Positions 1 to 11,923 of a stretch of 64,000 bases of DNA are shown piece by piece. Positions within the stretch are counted from its first letter, which is position 1; each line of letters begins with the position of its first letter. The notes beneath the pieces were generated by a model that saw only the letters and a program-made list of their open reading frames with translations, was not told where the DNA came from and did not search any database. This DNA is from Chamaecrista fasciculata (taxonomy: Eukaryota; Streptophyta; Magnoliopsida; Fabales; Fabaceae): assembly GCA_003254925.1 (NCBI GenBank), contig QANZ01049188.1:200095-264094 (forward strand), in the 5' to 3' direction. A program made the position numbers and the translations under genes.

Positions 1-54
1 AAGCTAGCGCTAGCTTCGATAATGAATTTAGGGCTTTCTCTGCAGCATCGATCT

Positions 55-655
55 GTAAGTATTCTTCTTCAATCTGATTTCTTTGCTCAATCGCGTAAAC
101 AATTACTGAGCTGTTCTTCGGTGATCACCACTTTTACCTTATTTATTTGGGGCTAACCGTAATATGAAAACCATCCTGGATGAATAGATAGGATCATAAT
201 TATTTACCATCTTAGATAGCCCCAATCTTAAAGTTTTGTATGTGTCTCGCCCGATTTAGCTGCTTGACTTGTGTTTGAAATTTCGGAAATCCGAACATCA
301 CGGTTCGGGTTCGCGAAGGATTCCTGTTTTCCCCCATTTTAATTTAGACCTTTCACTCTGGATGGTTATACTGGCTGTTCTCACTGATATGGCGGCTCGT
401 TTTTCTAAAGTAGTGCTGCATTACATGTGTTATCCGGTTTGCCCTCTCTAGTTGCCGAGGAAAACGAAGGGCGGAATGAGTTTGGTTATCACTCTTAGAA
501 TATATTCCTTTTTGGATTTTAGAAATTCATAGAGAACTTTTTTGGTATTCATTTCCTGTTTGTCAGTTTTGCAGCAACCAAAGGTGGGGCTTTCTTTCTC
601 ACATTGTGGAATGACTTTCATATTGTAACTTATTATTTGTTGCTCTTATCTCCAG
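55..655 (+). other. 5'-UTR intron of the small coiled-coil protein gene
   Basis: The first 54 bases look like the end of a 5' UTR exon. It is followed by a strong donor, ATCT|GTAAGT, at 55. A pyrimidine-rich acceptor ending CTCCAG lies at 655, 21 bases before the ATG at 677. No conserved open frame fills the stretch. A leader intron is common in plant genes; the exact splice is inferred from the sites alone. Confidence 0.5.
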
Positions 656-676
656 GTTTTCTGTCTATAATTTGGA

Positions 677-2739
677 ATGATGTCGAGGCCCATGTTGCTT
701 GTTTTCTTGCTGCTTATACTTATAATTACTTCTCAGTTTGAATGGAAGCAACAACTTGTGGCCGATGTCGATTCAAATCCTGCCTTAACTCAAAAGCAGC
801 AACAGAATACGAAGAGAGAAGAAACAGTAAAGGAGAAGGTATTAAAGCTTTTCCCCTTCCTTTACTTATAAATCTCTCTGTTGATTTAATTAGTGCCTGC
901 TGCTGGACTAGTTTTGGTTATTAGGGTTCCAAATTCCAAAGGAGCTTTTGGGATGATAGTTAAGCTTCTTTTCCACCTGAGTGATGGCTAATCCTAAGTT
1001 AGTTAAAACTTAAAAACAAGTAAAATCTGTCCAAAATATTTTGAAGAGTTGAGACACTAACAAAGACGATGGTTAAGTTTTTATTCCTCTCAAATTAGTG
1101 TCCTTTCTATTTCTCTCCCTTTGCATTTGTTTTCATGTCTGTACATCTGCTTATATTTTACTTGATGCATTATTTTCATTCTTCGGTACATGAATATTAG
1201 AACATCAGTCGGATTGTCTTGCTTCCCTAGGATGCAGGGCCATTCTTGTTTTGCCTCTAATTTGATTGTCCTCCTAATTTTGTTTTGTGGACAAAGACTG
1301 TTTGCTGATTCCGTGCTATCTCTTTTTATCTAATTAGAAACGAAATCCTGAAAAACTGGGTCATGAGGTAGTCCACTAGTTTGCATCCAGAAGTTTCTGA
1401 ATTTCTATAAGTGGTTCAGTTGGATTTAGTAGGGTTATTATGTGCACCATTTGTTAGCCATTTTGCTTAAGTAATTTGACTTATAGTCTACAACTTTGAA
1501 ATATCATTTGGAATAGTGAAGGTTGTTAAAACCTATGCCTGTCCTCTGTAGAGTGCTATAATGACTGAATTGCTGGACATTGTTGCACATAAGTTTTGCT
1601 TGGAAACCATCAGGGGAGCTCTAGTTCGAGTTTTATAACTATCTCTTCTTCTCTTTTCCCTTGAGAAAAGACGAAATTGTATTAGAAGGAGAAGAAAGTA
1701 CATATTATTGGAGGATAAGAAATTCTCAATCCAGACAATACCGAAGACAAGAAATCTCAAAACAGATTAAACAACAGAGTAACAAAAGCCACATAAAACC
1801 TATCAGTGTGGATGAGCTATTCCTTTCTCTAAACAGAACAAACTACAAAAATGCCAAGTAACCAAAGCCCCATAAAACTTACTGGTGTCAAGAGCTGTCC
1901 TTCTTAACCCTTACCATTCCCTGATTCTTATTTGTCATCGTTGATTATTTGTGATGATCTGTACTTCTGTCCCTTATATCTAGCCCTTACTATGTGCTAG
2001 GATCTCAAAGTACAATTCTTGCTTAAGGATCTACATAAGTTTGACAAGGATCACTGGTTGATAATTTGAAATAAATTCAGATGCCACAAGTCAATCTACT
2101 AACTACCTAGTTTTAGAATCTCATTGTTTCAGAGATATCAAGCTTTGACCATTGGATATACTTTGTCTTTTATATGCTGTTCAAATATTATGTCACCATG
2201 GTAATGCTGACCCAAAGTACGACCAGTACTTAGATCGAATACATACTAGATTACATATTGATGTGGTTCACCATCTCTTTATTAACCTTAGCCTCATATA
2301 AAAACAATTAAACGTGTAGTGGTGAATGGGTCATCACATTAATCCTTGGAAAAATCACTTTGCAAGGAAATGCTAAGTAGGCAGCATTTGTTTGTCATTG
2401 ATGTCTGGGGAACCATATGTAATTGTGCAAAACATTAGCTGATGACTTTTGTAATCATAGTATTTCCACATATGAAATTCCAAAATACTTAAAAAGAAAA
2501 ATTTTGCAGTTAGATCCTGTGATGGGGCCACAATATATTGCGAGATATTTAATGTATGACTGTTTTCATAGATTATTTTAGTGCAAGAGAAGAACATTCG
2601 GAGACTCAATGAGCTTGTAAGGCATCTGCAGGAACAACTGCAGCAGTGTCGAAGCAATAACAGGACAACAAATGAAACTGTGAGCCCTCTAGCTGAGCGC
2701 ATTCTCGAGCTTGAGCGACAGCAAATTTTAGAGGATTAG
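677..2739 (+). CDS. Small single-pass membrane coiled-coil protein, conserved in plants, function unknown
   Basis: There are two coding exons, 677-838 and 2572-2739, joined in phase 0 by a 1.73-kb GT-AG intron (donor AAG|GTATT, acceptor TTTCATAG). The product is 109 residues. Residues 5-20 are strongly hydrophobic and read as an N-terminal signal anchor. They are followed by a charged segment and then a helix rich in L, E, Q and R from about residue 50 to the end, ending QQILED, which should form a coiled coil. The second exon start was chosen because it gives IILVQEKNIRRLNELV, the form I remember from unnamed proteins in other plants; acceptors a few bases downstream would give a stop or drop residues. 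ATG 677 begins with two methionines. I know of no assigned role. The anchor plus coiled coil suggests a tethered oligomer in the secretory pathway, which is inference. Confidence 0.75.
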
Positions 2740-5179
2740 GCTGAGACAGCAAATATGTTTACAAAATATGTTCAAGTTGTAATTTGTAAAGTTACTTCTC
2801 CATTTGTTTGAATGAGAAAATGTTGTAAAAGATATACTTACTCTGACTGAATTGAGATAGTGATTGGTGTCATCTCAATGCGATTCCTACGACCTTTTGA
2901 TGGAAATTGCTAAGAGTTGCATATTCTTTTAACCCTTAATTACGTCTTATATCTCATCCTTGCTAGTAGTGCTAATATTTGAAATTAAGATTGTGGTTTA
3001 TTATGTCTTGGCCAGATGACAGTTTTGCAGGAGGGATATCAATCCCATCCAAATATTGCACCAGTTCAGAGGAAATCATCATTTTTATCTCTCACAAAGC
3101 TGCATCATGTATATTGGTTCATAAATACCGTATAGTTTATACTTTTTATGCAAGACAACTGACACGTATATTATGTATTAGTATTAGTTAAATGTAATTG
3201 TTATGGAGATGGAGGGATTTATAAGCATCGATTTACCAACCACAATTGCTGTTGGATCCAATACGATTTATGAGAGAAACAATCTGCTCTCTTCAATCCT
3301 TGTAAACATTGATTAATTAGATGCAAATATTATCATGAATTATGAAAATTATATGACAATTTACTATTTTAGACTAAATAAAAAAGAGGTTTGAGATTGA
3401 GATGTACCAACATCTTTTTTTTGGACCGATCAGTGAGCTTGAAATTAAATAATGTTTTCAAATTTAAGCGTGTTTCCGTTCAGAGTTCAGAGTTCAGACC
3501 TAAGCTTAACGTCAAACGCGGATAAAATAAGAATTTTATAAATAAAACCAAAACTTGTAATCAAATTATTCTATTCAAGCATCCAAACGACACAAATTCA
3601 TATGAAAACTGTTGATACATTATAAATAATGAGAAAACCAATCATTTGGTTCCTGTACTTTAATTTTTAATTCAGTCTATATAATTTAATTTTTTTAATT
3701 AAGTTCTTATAATCTGTAATTATTTAGGTTTTGGTTCCTACTACTTAAATTTGTTATATAAAATGTTTATCTATAACTAATTAAGATACCTGATAATAAT
3801 ATCCAAGTCTAATATAATTTTTTTATAATAGAAAAATGATTCATTTTATCTATCCATATTAGACATTATGATAAATATTATAAAAAAAATTATAATTTAG
3901 ATTAACGGTGGAACAAATATAAATATTTGAGATTCAAAATAAAATAAAAATAATCTTAAAATTAAATTAAAACTGATTCTTTGAAAATCAAAATGATTAT
4001 TCCACCTTTTAATTTTTTTCACTGTAACTAAAAAGAAAATTCACTGTTCTGTTTGTGGCTATTTAGTATCGAATTAAAGAATAGAACCCACGTGCACAAC
4101 TTAATTTATTACTAATCATACATATAATATCTTCTTATCGTCGAGACGTCGACTACTTAAGTAATAATTAACCACATATATTGTTTTTATCATTTAATTG
4201 TTTTCGTATTTACAATCTCACATTAATATTTTTAAAACACCAGTACTCAAATCTTAAAATGTATTAAAAACTCGAGCAGTTCGGGATATTTGCCTTATTA
4301 AATCATATATATTGAAACGACTGCTATAACATTAATGTCTTAATGATAACAAGAACGTGTCCAATTGTTGTGCATTTTCAAATGCCGTACACAGAAGAAT
4401 AGGAAGAAAAATCAAAGTCAAAAAAGTATATAAATAATAGGCATGTTGGAATTTAAATTAAAGAGTTGCGTTGGAGTGAGGCTAATTATTAATTACATTA
4501 CGTTTATGGAAACTAACTATATTGATGTGAATTGTGGGGAAACTATAGGGATGGGACCCAACGGACTCAAGTTCGGGACCCACATTATTATATTAATCTC
4601 AAATTTTCTTTTCAATTAAACATTGAGATTATTGTTTTGTGGTCCAAATTAAGGATTGAGAAATAAAAAATAATGTTGGGACTTGGGAGGGGCCACCCAA
4701 TAATAATAGAGAATTGCGAGGGCATGCTTCTAAAATTTTAGGCAGCGTTTTCATGTGCTTCATTAACAACCACGCGTTTAATGCTTCTCATCACTCACAT
4801 ACTCACGCTCACGCTCACTCCCTATAAATCTTTTATATTTTAGGCTCATCATTATACCACGGCATCGGATTCCTCTCTATACACAAAACGTTTCCAAAAA
4901 TTAACCCAGTTTAATCAATGTTTTCAGAAAATCTTTTTTGTTTTTTTTTTTTGCCTGAAAAAGCTGACCAAACACTTTTTGTTATTTATTTCCTATTTTG
5001 AGCGAAAATGGAAATAGGAAAGGGGCCTACAAATTCAAAAAAAAAAAAATCTATGGTCAATAAATAAGGAAGTTAATCATAATATATTAATGCTGATGAC
5101 TACTAATATAGGCCAAGAGCAAGTCCATTTTGAATTTTAGGTGAACTAATTTGAGATTCTGAATGAAATAAGAAGACCA
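2740..5179. other. Intergenic: 3' region of the first gene, then AT-rich DNA
   Basis: No gene is recognised. The first 100 or so bases are probably the 3' UTR of the upstream gene. Around 3640-4010 there are phrases such as ttggttcctgtacttt, of the kind found in the ends of plant TIR elements, but no second end could be matched. Around 4740-4870 there is a short CT-rich, CACTCAC-repeating stretch followed by TATAAAT; no open frame follows it. The rest is plain AT-rich sequence. Confidence 0.5.
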
Positions 5180-5188
5180 TATATTTTA

Positions 5189-5754
5189 GAGGAAACTTAC
5201 TATTTGGTCCCTCCTTTTTCATATTTTTAAATATTTGGTCCCTGCATTTTTTAAATAGATTATTTGGTCTTTCAAAAATTAGAAATGTCAACTCGTTAGT
5301 CCTTATAGTCTATTTCTGTGATCGACACTGATAATCTGACCATTAAATGCACATGTAACATGTTAACTGTCACATATTTAACTATGTGGAACCACCTAGA
5401 GTTTGAAATTTGGGAATAATTCAATAATTTATACCTTATGGAAGCTTCACGTGTAATATAAATATTTAGATCTGACACAATTTTAGGGCGATTGTATTGT
5501 ATTTTTTGGTCCGCTTCGGTTGATTTAGGTGATTAGGATGCTAAAGTGGCATTTAACGGTGTCATGTAAGTATTTAACGTCTTATAGTTGACGATTACGA
5601 TAAATGAGGGACTAAATAGTTGACAATCATGATAAATGAGGGACTAAATAGTTGACATTTCTAATTTTCGAAGGACCAAATAGTCTATTTCATAAATGCA
5701 GGGACCAAATAGTTAAAAGTGTGAAAAAGAAGTAACCAAATAGTAAGTTTCCTC
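5189..5754. mobile_element. MULE-like non-autonomous TIR element with perfect 9-bp target duplication
   Basis: Inverted repeats of about 120 bp close the element. The left end begins GAGGAAACTTACTATTTGG and the right end is its reverse complement, with only a few mismatches along the arm. The arms repeat the phrase tatttggtccct. The flanks carry identical 9-base copies of tatatttta at 5180-5188 and 5755-5763. A 9-bp duplication with long inverted repeats is the hallmark of Mutator-like elements. No transposase frame is present, so it would have been moved in trans. The closely matching arms suggest a fairly young insertion. Confidence 0.85.
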
Positions 5755-5763
5755 TATATTTTA

Positions 5764-8506
5764 TCATCCGTTAGTAGTCTCATATATAAAATTCGATTTT
5801 ATTCTATGAGATGTAACGACATTTCAATCAATAATGTACGTGCGTGTTTGGGTTAGAGTTAAGAGTTAAAAGGAGGATAAAAGAAGGGGTAAGTTTGTAA
5901 AAGTAAATGATGTTTGAGAAGATGAGAGATAAAGGAAGAATAATGATGTGAAATTATTTTAAAGGGTATGCAATGATTCTGATGGGTTGAAATAATTGTA
6001 TTGGTATTTTAAAGTTGTATAGGGGTAAAAATGGTAAAGAAGATGAGGATAAATGAGTGTTATTTTGATATTTGTTTTGACTTACAGTTTTATGATAAAG
6101 AATTGTTTCGAAATTTGTGCTAAAGGAGAAGTTTTAAAAGAAGATTTTCATGGCTGTATAAAAGGAGATTGGAGGTGTGAGTGAGGGACCAAAATGTAAT
6201 TTTTAGTACTGAATTGTAAATTTTTGGGGATTAGATTATATATTTTTCCTTTTTACTGTCTTTTAATTTTATTTTTACATTTTAATACTATAAAAAAATA
6301 ATACCCATATATATACTAGAGGAGAAACCAAAAAGTATATTTTCTCGGGTATGAATTATGTATTTTTTCTGAATTTTGTTCTTCAATAGTTGCAATACCA
6401 AAAAGTATTACCCATATATATATTGAACGAGGGACCAATATGTATTTTTTTTTTTNGATGATTTGGATTGGTAAATAAAGAAAGAGATAGACTATTCAAA
6501 TAAATCAGAAAATTACTTAATGATTAGCCATAAAACCCCATGGAAAGGAAGTTGGTTGAAGAAAAAGAAATGTAAATTTTAACTCCAATTGAAAAATATA
6601 ATGAAGTTTATCGTTAATTTATTGAAAAAAATATAATTAAAAATTGATAAAAAAATTTTGGGATTGACTAGTGCAATTTCATAGAGTTTGAAACTAGTTT
6701 AGGAATTGACTTTTACCTTAGTTATCAAATGGAGCTGTTGAGCAAAGTGAACCGTGAATATTTGCAAAAGACTTTGTAGGAAAAATCTTGCAAAGACATT
6801 CCGACATTCAAATTAGTGAGAGATGAGAGAGGGAATAGTAAACTAAAGAGAGAATCTAATCTAAATAAAGGTGAGCAAGGTCCTTCAACTAGGACCATAG
6901 TTCTTAAATTTCTACACGAATTAAGATAATCAAGATAAAGAAAAGGAAGTTTTTCTCAAAAAAAAAAAAGAAAGAAGTTTTTCAATCATTGACTTAAATC
7001 CATTGCCGAATCGAACCCTATTGAGCGAAATATGGAGGTACTTATGGAAGAACGGGCCAATTAAAACTTGATTCCTTGGATCAATTTCAAAGATTAAGTT
7101 TAAAATAGCCCCAAATCCGAAGAAAATCGGACCCGATGAACCCCAAAAAGGACCAAAACGAAATGCAGCAAAACGAAGCATTTTTCTCAAAATTTCCATG
7201 TGCAAAATGATCCTTAGGAGTCGAAAATGAGTACCCATATGAAATCTGATCAAAACCGAGCTCAAATCGTGCGAAAATGGTGTTTTTTTTTGGATAATTG
7301 AAATTGGGAGCATAATTGAAACTAACGTTTCACATTGGGGGCACAACTGACACAAATGAAACGTTAGGGGCATAACTGAAAATCACCGCAAACGTTAGGG
7401 GCACGAAAGGGTGTTTTGTCTTCGTATTAAAATGATAGATGAAATTGCCATTAAACGACTTATTAGCAAATTAATAGATCACTTCGGAATGGCATATACA
7501 TCACACATCCTAGATCAAGTAAAGACTCTGGGTTCCGGCAAGTTACTGCTACATCCATTTCATCTCCTTTGTGTAAATTATTATTTCATATATCTTTCAA
7601 AAAAAAATTGAAAATATTTAAAACAAATAGGTTGTCATCAATTATGTGGCACCAAGCGTGTACCCCTAATAGAAAATGATGGGCAGAGATTCCTTAAAGT
7701 CTAAAGTATATGAAGTGCCAAAATGAAGGGGAGGTTCGTATTTATTTTCAAAATCTTTCATTTTTCTTTGTTTTTACCTCCCTTCTCCGTGTCATTTTAA
7801 CTGGTTTAAAAGATTATCTTGGACTTATCTTTTCCCAAAAATGAATAATCTAAGAATGGAGGATGAAGTACCTTAAACTATAAAGTAAAATAGGTTACAT
7901 ATTAATGGGTATGGAGATTTGACATTCTCTTTTTATCCCGCTCCACCCTTTCAATCTCTCAAACTTCATTTATTTATTTGTTTATTTTTGGCCAGACTCC
8001 AATCTTCATTTATTATTATTGTGATTTCGCAAATTCAAATATAGAAAACATTCTGTGACCAACCGTTTACCCTTAAGTGGAGGACCAGCGACGAAGGGAT
8101 TAGTTGTTGTTTTCGACAATGAATACCCTTGGTTTATAAAAAAAAAAAATTTAAACAAAGATAATGAAGACCTAGTTTTTAATCATGCATTATTATTATC
8201 ACTTCACAAATTTAAAATACCTCAATTAGAATATCAAAATAAGGGGAAAGCCTACGAAGACTTAAGGAATTAAATTACATAAGAATTAAGTTGTATATTT
8301 TAGTTAAATGTAGGATCAGCAACTAGAATTCTAACTTTTTATGGGTTGTGGCATTGGCAGGGAATTGTAAGTGGTGGTTTGATTTATTTTCGTTCAGTTT
8401 TGGACTATATATGAACCAAAAAAGGACCTGTCTGTTCAAGCTTCTGCGAGTTTTACCCATCTACAAACATTTACAAGCATACTTCTAAACAATGTCAACT
8501 TCTGCC
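5764..8506. other. Intergenic, repeat-like remnants, no gene recognised
   Basis: AT-rich DNA without a convincing gene. Near 6190-6455 the phrases gagggaccaaaatgtaat and gagggaccaatatgtatt recur, like the ends of TIR elements; the second runs into a T tract and the N at 6456. Near 7310-7410 there are near-repeats of ggggcataactgaaa and ggggcacaactgacac, again repeat-like, family unknown. The open frames here have no recognisable domain. The last few hundred bases should include the 3' flank of the CDT1 copy on the other strand. Confidence 0.45.
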
Positions 8507-10346
8507 TCATTTTGCTTCTTCAAGCTGCGATCGTACGCTATCAGGGTCCGACAACTTGTTTATGCTGCCAAAAGGACAATAAAATGGCATCAAGAACAAA
8601 GAAAGAGAAGTTAAATTTGTCAACAAGGTATGTACATTCAGAAGGAAAACACTTATATCAAGTTACTCCAATCACAAGTTTTAAATACATTGTCTCTCTC
8701 TTCAATGATTGATCATGTAAAAAGTGGTGTTTAATATTCTCTTTCTATCATGATTGGTCATATATAAAATTTTTGCCACGTGTCAAATATTGATTGGAAA
8801 ACTTATAGCAATGATATAAAGAACTTGATATAAGTTTTACCCTATTCAGAATTGACAACATATGCGATCAATCAATTCATAAGATGTCATCTAATTATGC
8901 TAGCATTCAACTCAAACTCACCAGATTAGCAAATGATCTCTATATTCCAACTTTTCACAAATCCAATCCGGAACTAGTTCTAGCAATAAATTTAGCTGCT
9001 CTTCAACTTCTCCTGATAATACAAATAAGAAAGATTAATTAGCAAAATGAAAATGATGGACAAGCTGATCGTCAATTATAATTCTTATATATAGTTGTCT
9101 TACTTTTGTCAACAATACTGAGGTCACCCCAGATTATCTTGCTTACGAGCTCCGATCTTGCGATAACAAAACGATCAATTGAATGAATCAAGAGCTGAAT
9201 CATGTTAAATAGCTTAGGCAGCTTGGCAATCATTTCTCGCCTTCTCTTTGCTTGCGAGATAGCTGGATTTCTTTCCTCCATAGCTATTCTCTCCTTTTCT
9301 CTAATCTGCAAGCACACGCTCAATTACAGATGGTCCTAATCATCTAAAAGCGAGTATGTATTAATGTTAGATTCACTAGACTTAATATGCCAAAAGGAAG
9401 GTAAACAACCTATATGCTATACTTATGCCAGGATAATCAATAAACAGTAGGAAATAGTGCACATTACAGTAGTACTGATGAGAATAACCAAGCATCAAAA
9501 ACCAATAGCATTTGTGAGTGGTAAAAAACTAACAAGAATACACATTCAATGTGAAGTGGGCACCATGGCTTCTTATGAATCATATAAGAGTATAACATAT
9601 TTTTAGAGTTATGCAAATAAACCTAAGTAGAAATTATTATCATAGGACCAGTAAGCTTTTTCCTTGTAGCATTATAAGTGAGGTTAAGGGGCATACCGAT
9701 TGTAGAAGATCCTCTGGGAGAATATCAGAACTATCATCATCAATTGACAAACCCCCTGAATCATCAGCTTCATTGTTTGTCTCCTGATTTTTCACTGGAG
9801 TGTCAAATTTCAAAGACTTGAAACGGGATGGACGCCTAACCAACTTGTTTGGTGAGCTGGAAGAGCTGTCGTCTGGGCTATTGTAGCACCTCTTTAGCGG
9901 AGGCAATGGAGATGGAGTAGAAACAAGTTTAGCAGGCGTTGACATGGCAGCAATGTTTCTGAGAGAATCATCTTCCTTCTCTTCATAGTAGGTTTCTTTA
10001 ATTGGAGTGGCAACAAGAGCACAGGATAAATTCGGACGGGCTGGAGAAGCACATACAGTTGGAATCATATTAGAATGAGATATAGTGTCTACACTAGCAC
10101 TATAAGTCGAATTAACTTTCGAACTCAAATCTGAAACCGCAACAACAGCTTGGGGGTGAAATGAATCGGATGGTAGTTTTTGGTGTGCGTCATCCACCTT
10201 ATTCCACATTGATTTCTGGAAAGAATGCCTTCTGAAAGATGGGGGCAGATGAGTGGCTCTAGCTAGTTGCTGATGATGATCTTCAATTGAAATATTGACA
10301 GGTACTGACAAGTTCTCTTCCCCCTTTGCAGACTCTGAATTATCTC
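8507..10346 (-). CDS. CDT1: CDT1 replication-licensing factor, C-terminal part only (5'-truncated copy)
   Basis: Four exons on the minus strand, 10346-9697, 9305-9104, 9012-8922 and 8564-8507, join in frame with GT-AG sites and end in a normal stop. They give about 333 residues. The first carries the variable linker with THLPPSFRR, STPAKLVSTPSPLPP and SLKFDTPVK, and ends DILPEDLLQS. The next three give the C-terminal winged-helix domain (IREKERIAMEERNPAIS, PKLFNMI, ELVPDWI, LLICINKLS, QLEEAK), which in CDT1 binds the MCM helicase to license replication origins. Plant CDT1 is usually about 570-620 residues. The N-terminal regulatory part and central winged helix are absent: between 10346 and the CAF1 gene there are only a palindrome array and a MITE. 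The putative acceptor at 10347 implies a lost upstream exon, and the first in-frame ATG is at 10209. No internal stops or frameshifts are seen. It is either a recent truncation or a gene fragment still transcribed from a new start. Confidence 0.8.
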
Positions 10347-10409
10347 CTATTGCCACAAGGAGCCATATCCACCACCTTGCTTTTTCTACATTCACAAAAA
10401 TTAAATCAT

Positions 10410-10589
10410 AAACCGTCAACTGGGTTGACGGTTTCTCTTTCCAGAAACCGTCAACACGGTTGACGGTTTCTCTTCGAAATTTTTTTAGAAGAAACCGTCA
10501 TCCGGGTTGACGGTTTCTTCCTTTCCTCAAACCGTCATCCGGTTTAGCGGCTTTATATCACTGAAACAGTCATCCGAGTTGACGGTTTC
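10410..10589. repeat. Array of five palindromic ~27-bp units (GAAACCGTCAA ... TTGACGGTTTC)
   Basis: Five imperfect palindromes follow each other at 10410-10434, 10444-10470, 10491-10517, 10529-10554 and 10563-10589. The arms read GAAACCGTCAA and TTGACGGTTTC around a loop of 3-6 bases. Unit 4 is the most degraded. Spacers are about 9-21 bases and T/C-rich. Each unit can form a hairpin on either strand. The array begins where recognisable CDT1 sequence ends. It could be the end of an unrecognised transposon or a hairpin-forming locus; I do not recognise the family. Confidence 0.75.
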
Positions 10590-10798
10590 TTCGTAACCCA
10601 GTTTTGCTACAGTAAAATTAGCCTATATGCGTGATATGGTTAAAATATAGTCTAGAGATGTGATTATAAAATTTTCTTGGTCTACCGAGAAAAAAAAGTC
10701 CTATCTATTCCGTGGAAATAGATGGGTATTATTTTCGTAATTGTAAAATAAAACAAAGAGATGATTATTTATTTATTTATTTTTTGGTGTGAAAAGAG

Positions 10799-11348
10799 TA
10801 GGGGTGTTAATTGGGTTGGGTCAACCCGTCAACCCGCTAAAACCAACCCAACCCATTAGTTTGGGTTGGTTTGGGTTGGGCTGGCAGGTTGGTTTGGGTT
10901 CAAAAAGTTGAGCCCGCTGTGGTTTGGATTGAGCTGCGGGTTTTAAGATTTTGAGCCCGCTCAACCCAACCCAACCCGCCAGCCCGCAAAAATATTAAAT
11001 AAAAAATAAAATTAATTTTTTATTTAGTTATAATTATATTTTAATATCACAAATAATATTATTTTTAAAATTTGGTCAATTAATAAATTTTTATTTTCAA
11101 TTTAGTCCATAAAAAACAAATTGTAAAGGACCAAATTAAAGAAAAAAATTTAAGAGAGACCAAATTTTTTATATAAAAAATAAAAAAAATTAGTGTGGGT
11201 CAACCCACCAACCCAATCCAAACCAACCCGCACTTTTGGTTTGGGTTGGTTTGAGTTGACTCAATTATTTTCTTTAGTCCAACCCAACCCAACCCGCCAA
11301 ATAAATTAGTGAGCCCGAACCAACCCCTGAACCCAACCCATAAACACC
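10799..11348. mobile_element. hAT-type MITE with GGGTTGGG-rich ends and 8-bp target duplication
   Basis: The element starts TAGGGGTGTTAATTGGG and ends CCCAACCCATAAACACC, so the ends are imperfect inverted repeats. Identical 8-base copies of gaaaagag flank it at 10791-10798 and 11349-11356. Both ends are filled with runs of GGGTTGGG, GGTTTGGG and GAGCCCGC and their complements, giving extensive self-pairing, while the middle is AT-rich. An 8-bp duplication and a start of the TAGGGGTG type point to the hAT superfamily. The right end lacks the last four bases of a perfect inverted repeat. No protein is encoded. Confidence 0.75.
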
Positions 11349-11356
11349 GAAAAGAG

Positions 11357-11923
11357 AGATGATTAATCGTTAGTGAAATAATGATAAATTAATTAGAGGA
11401 ACCCAAATGGACCAGGTCCCTCTAACTCTTCCATTCTCTCTCTAAACTGCAGGAACTTTACACTTTAGAGGATCCAATCTGGGTCTCTGATTGACTCAAG
11501 AATTCGTTACTTAGATGAGTCAAATTTGCTGGACGCGTTTGAACTTGAATTTTGTAAATTTTTAAAGTTGGTCAGTTACAATTACGCATGTGACTCTCAC
11601 ACACGCACCTTCTTTCTTGCCTACATTCACTCCACTTGGTCACTTTTCATTCCCCCTCACGCGCCCATTCATTCACGTACCTCTCACTTTCTCACTCTAT
11701 TTTTCATTTTTTCTTTCCTTATTCATCACATCATCATCCATCCCCTCTTTCCAAGCAACATCTGAACCCCCAAATATAAAACCTAATCTCCACCTCCTCC
11801 TCCTCACTCATGAATCATGATTATTCTTCTTTACAATCAATTCTTCCTCTCGATTTCTTAACGCCTTTCTTCTTCTTCACATCACTCTTCGCCGCCTGAT
11901 TTAATTTACTCGATCAATCAACC
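11357..11923 (+). promoter_or_regulatory. Promoter and 5' UTR region of the CAF1 gene
   Basis: No gene lies here. The last 350 bases are rich in C and T on the plus strand, with many CTC, TTC and CAC runs, as is usual for plant core promoters and leaders. A TATA-like AATATAAAA lies near 11773, about 150 bases before the start codon. The start context is ACCATGG, a strong initiation context. Confidence 0.4.

Noticed and set aside
6930-7373. 147-codon minus-strand frame
   Set aside because: No domain, no family resemblance, and its bases look like repeat-derived sequence on the other strand.
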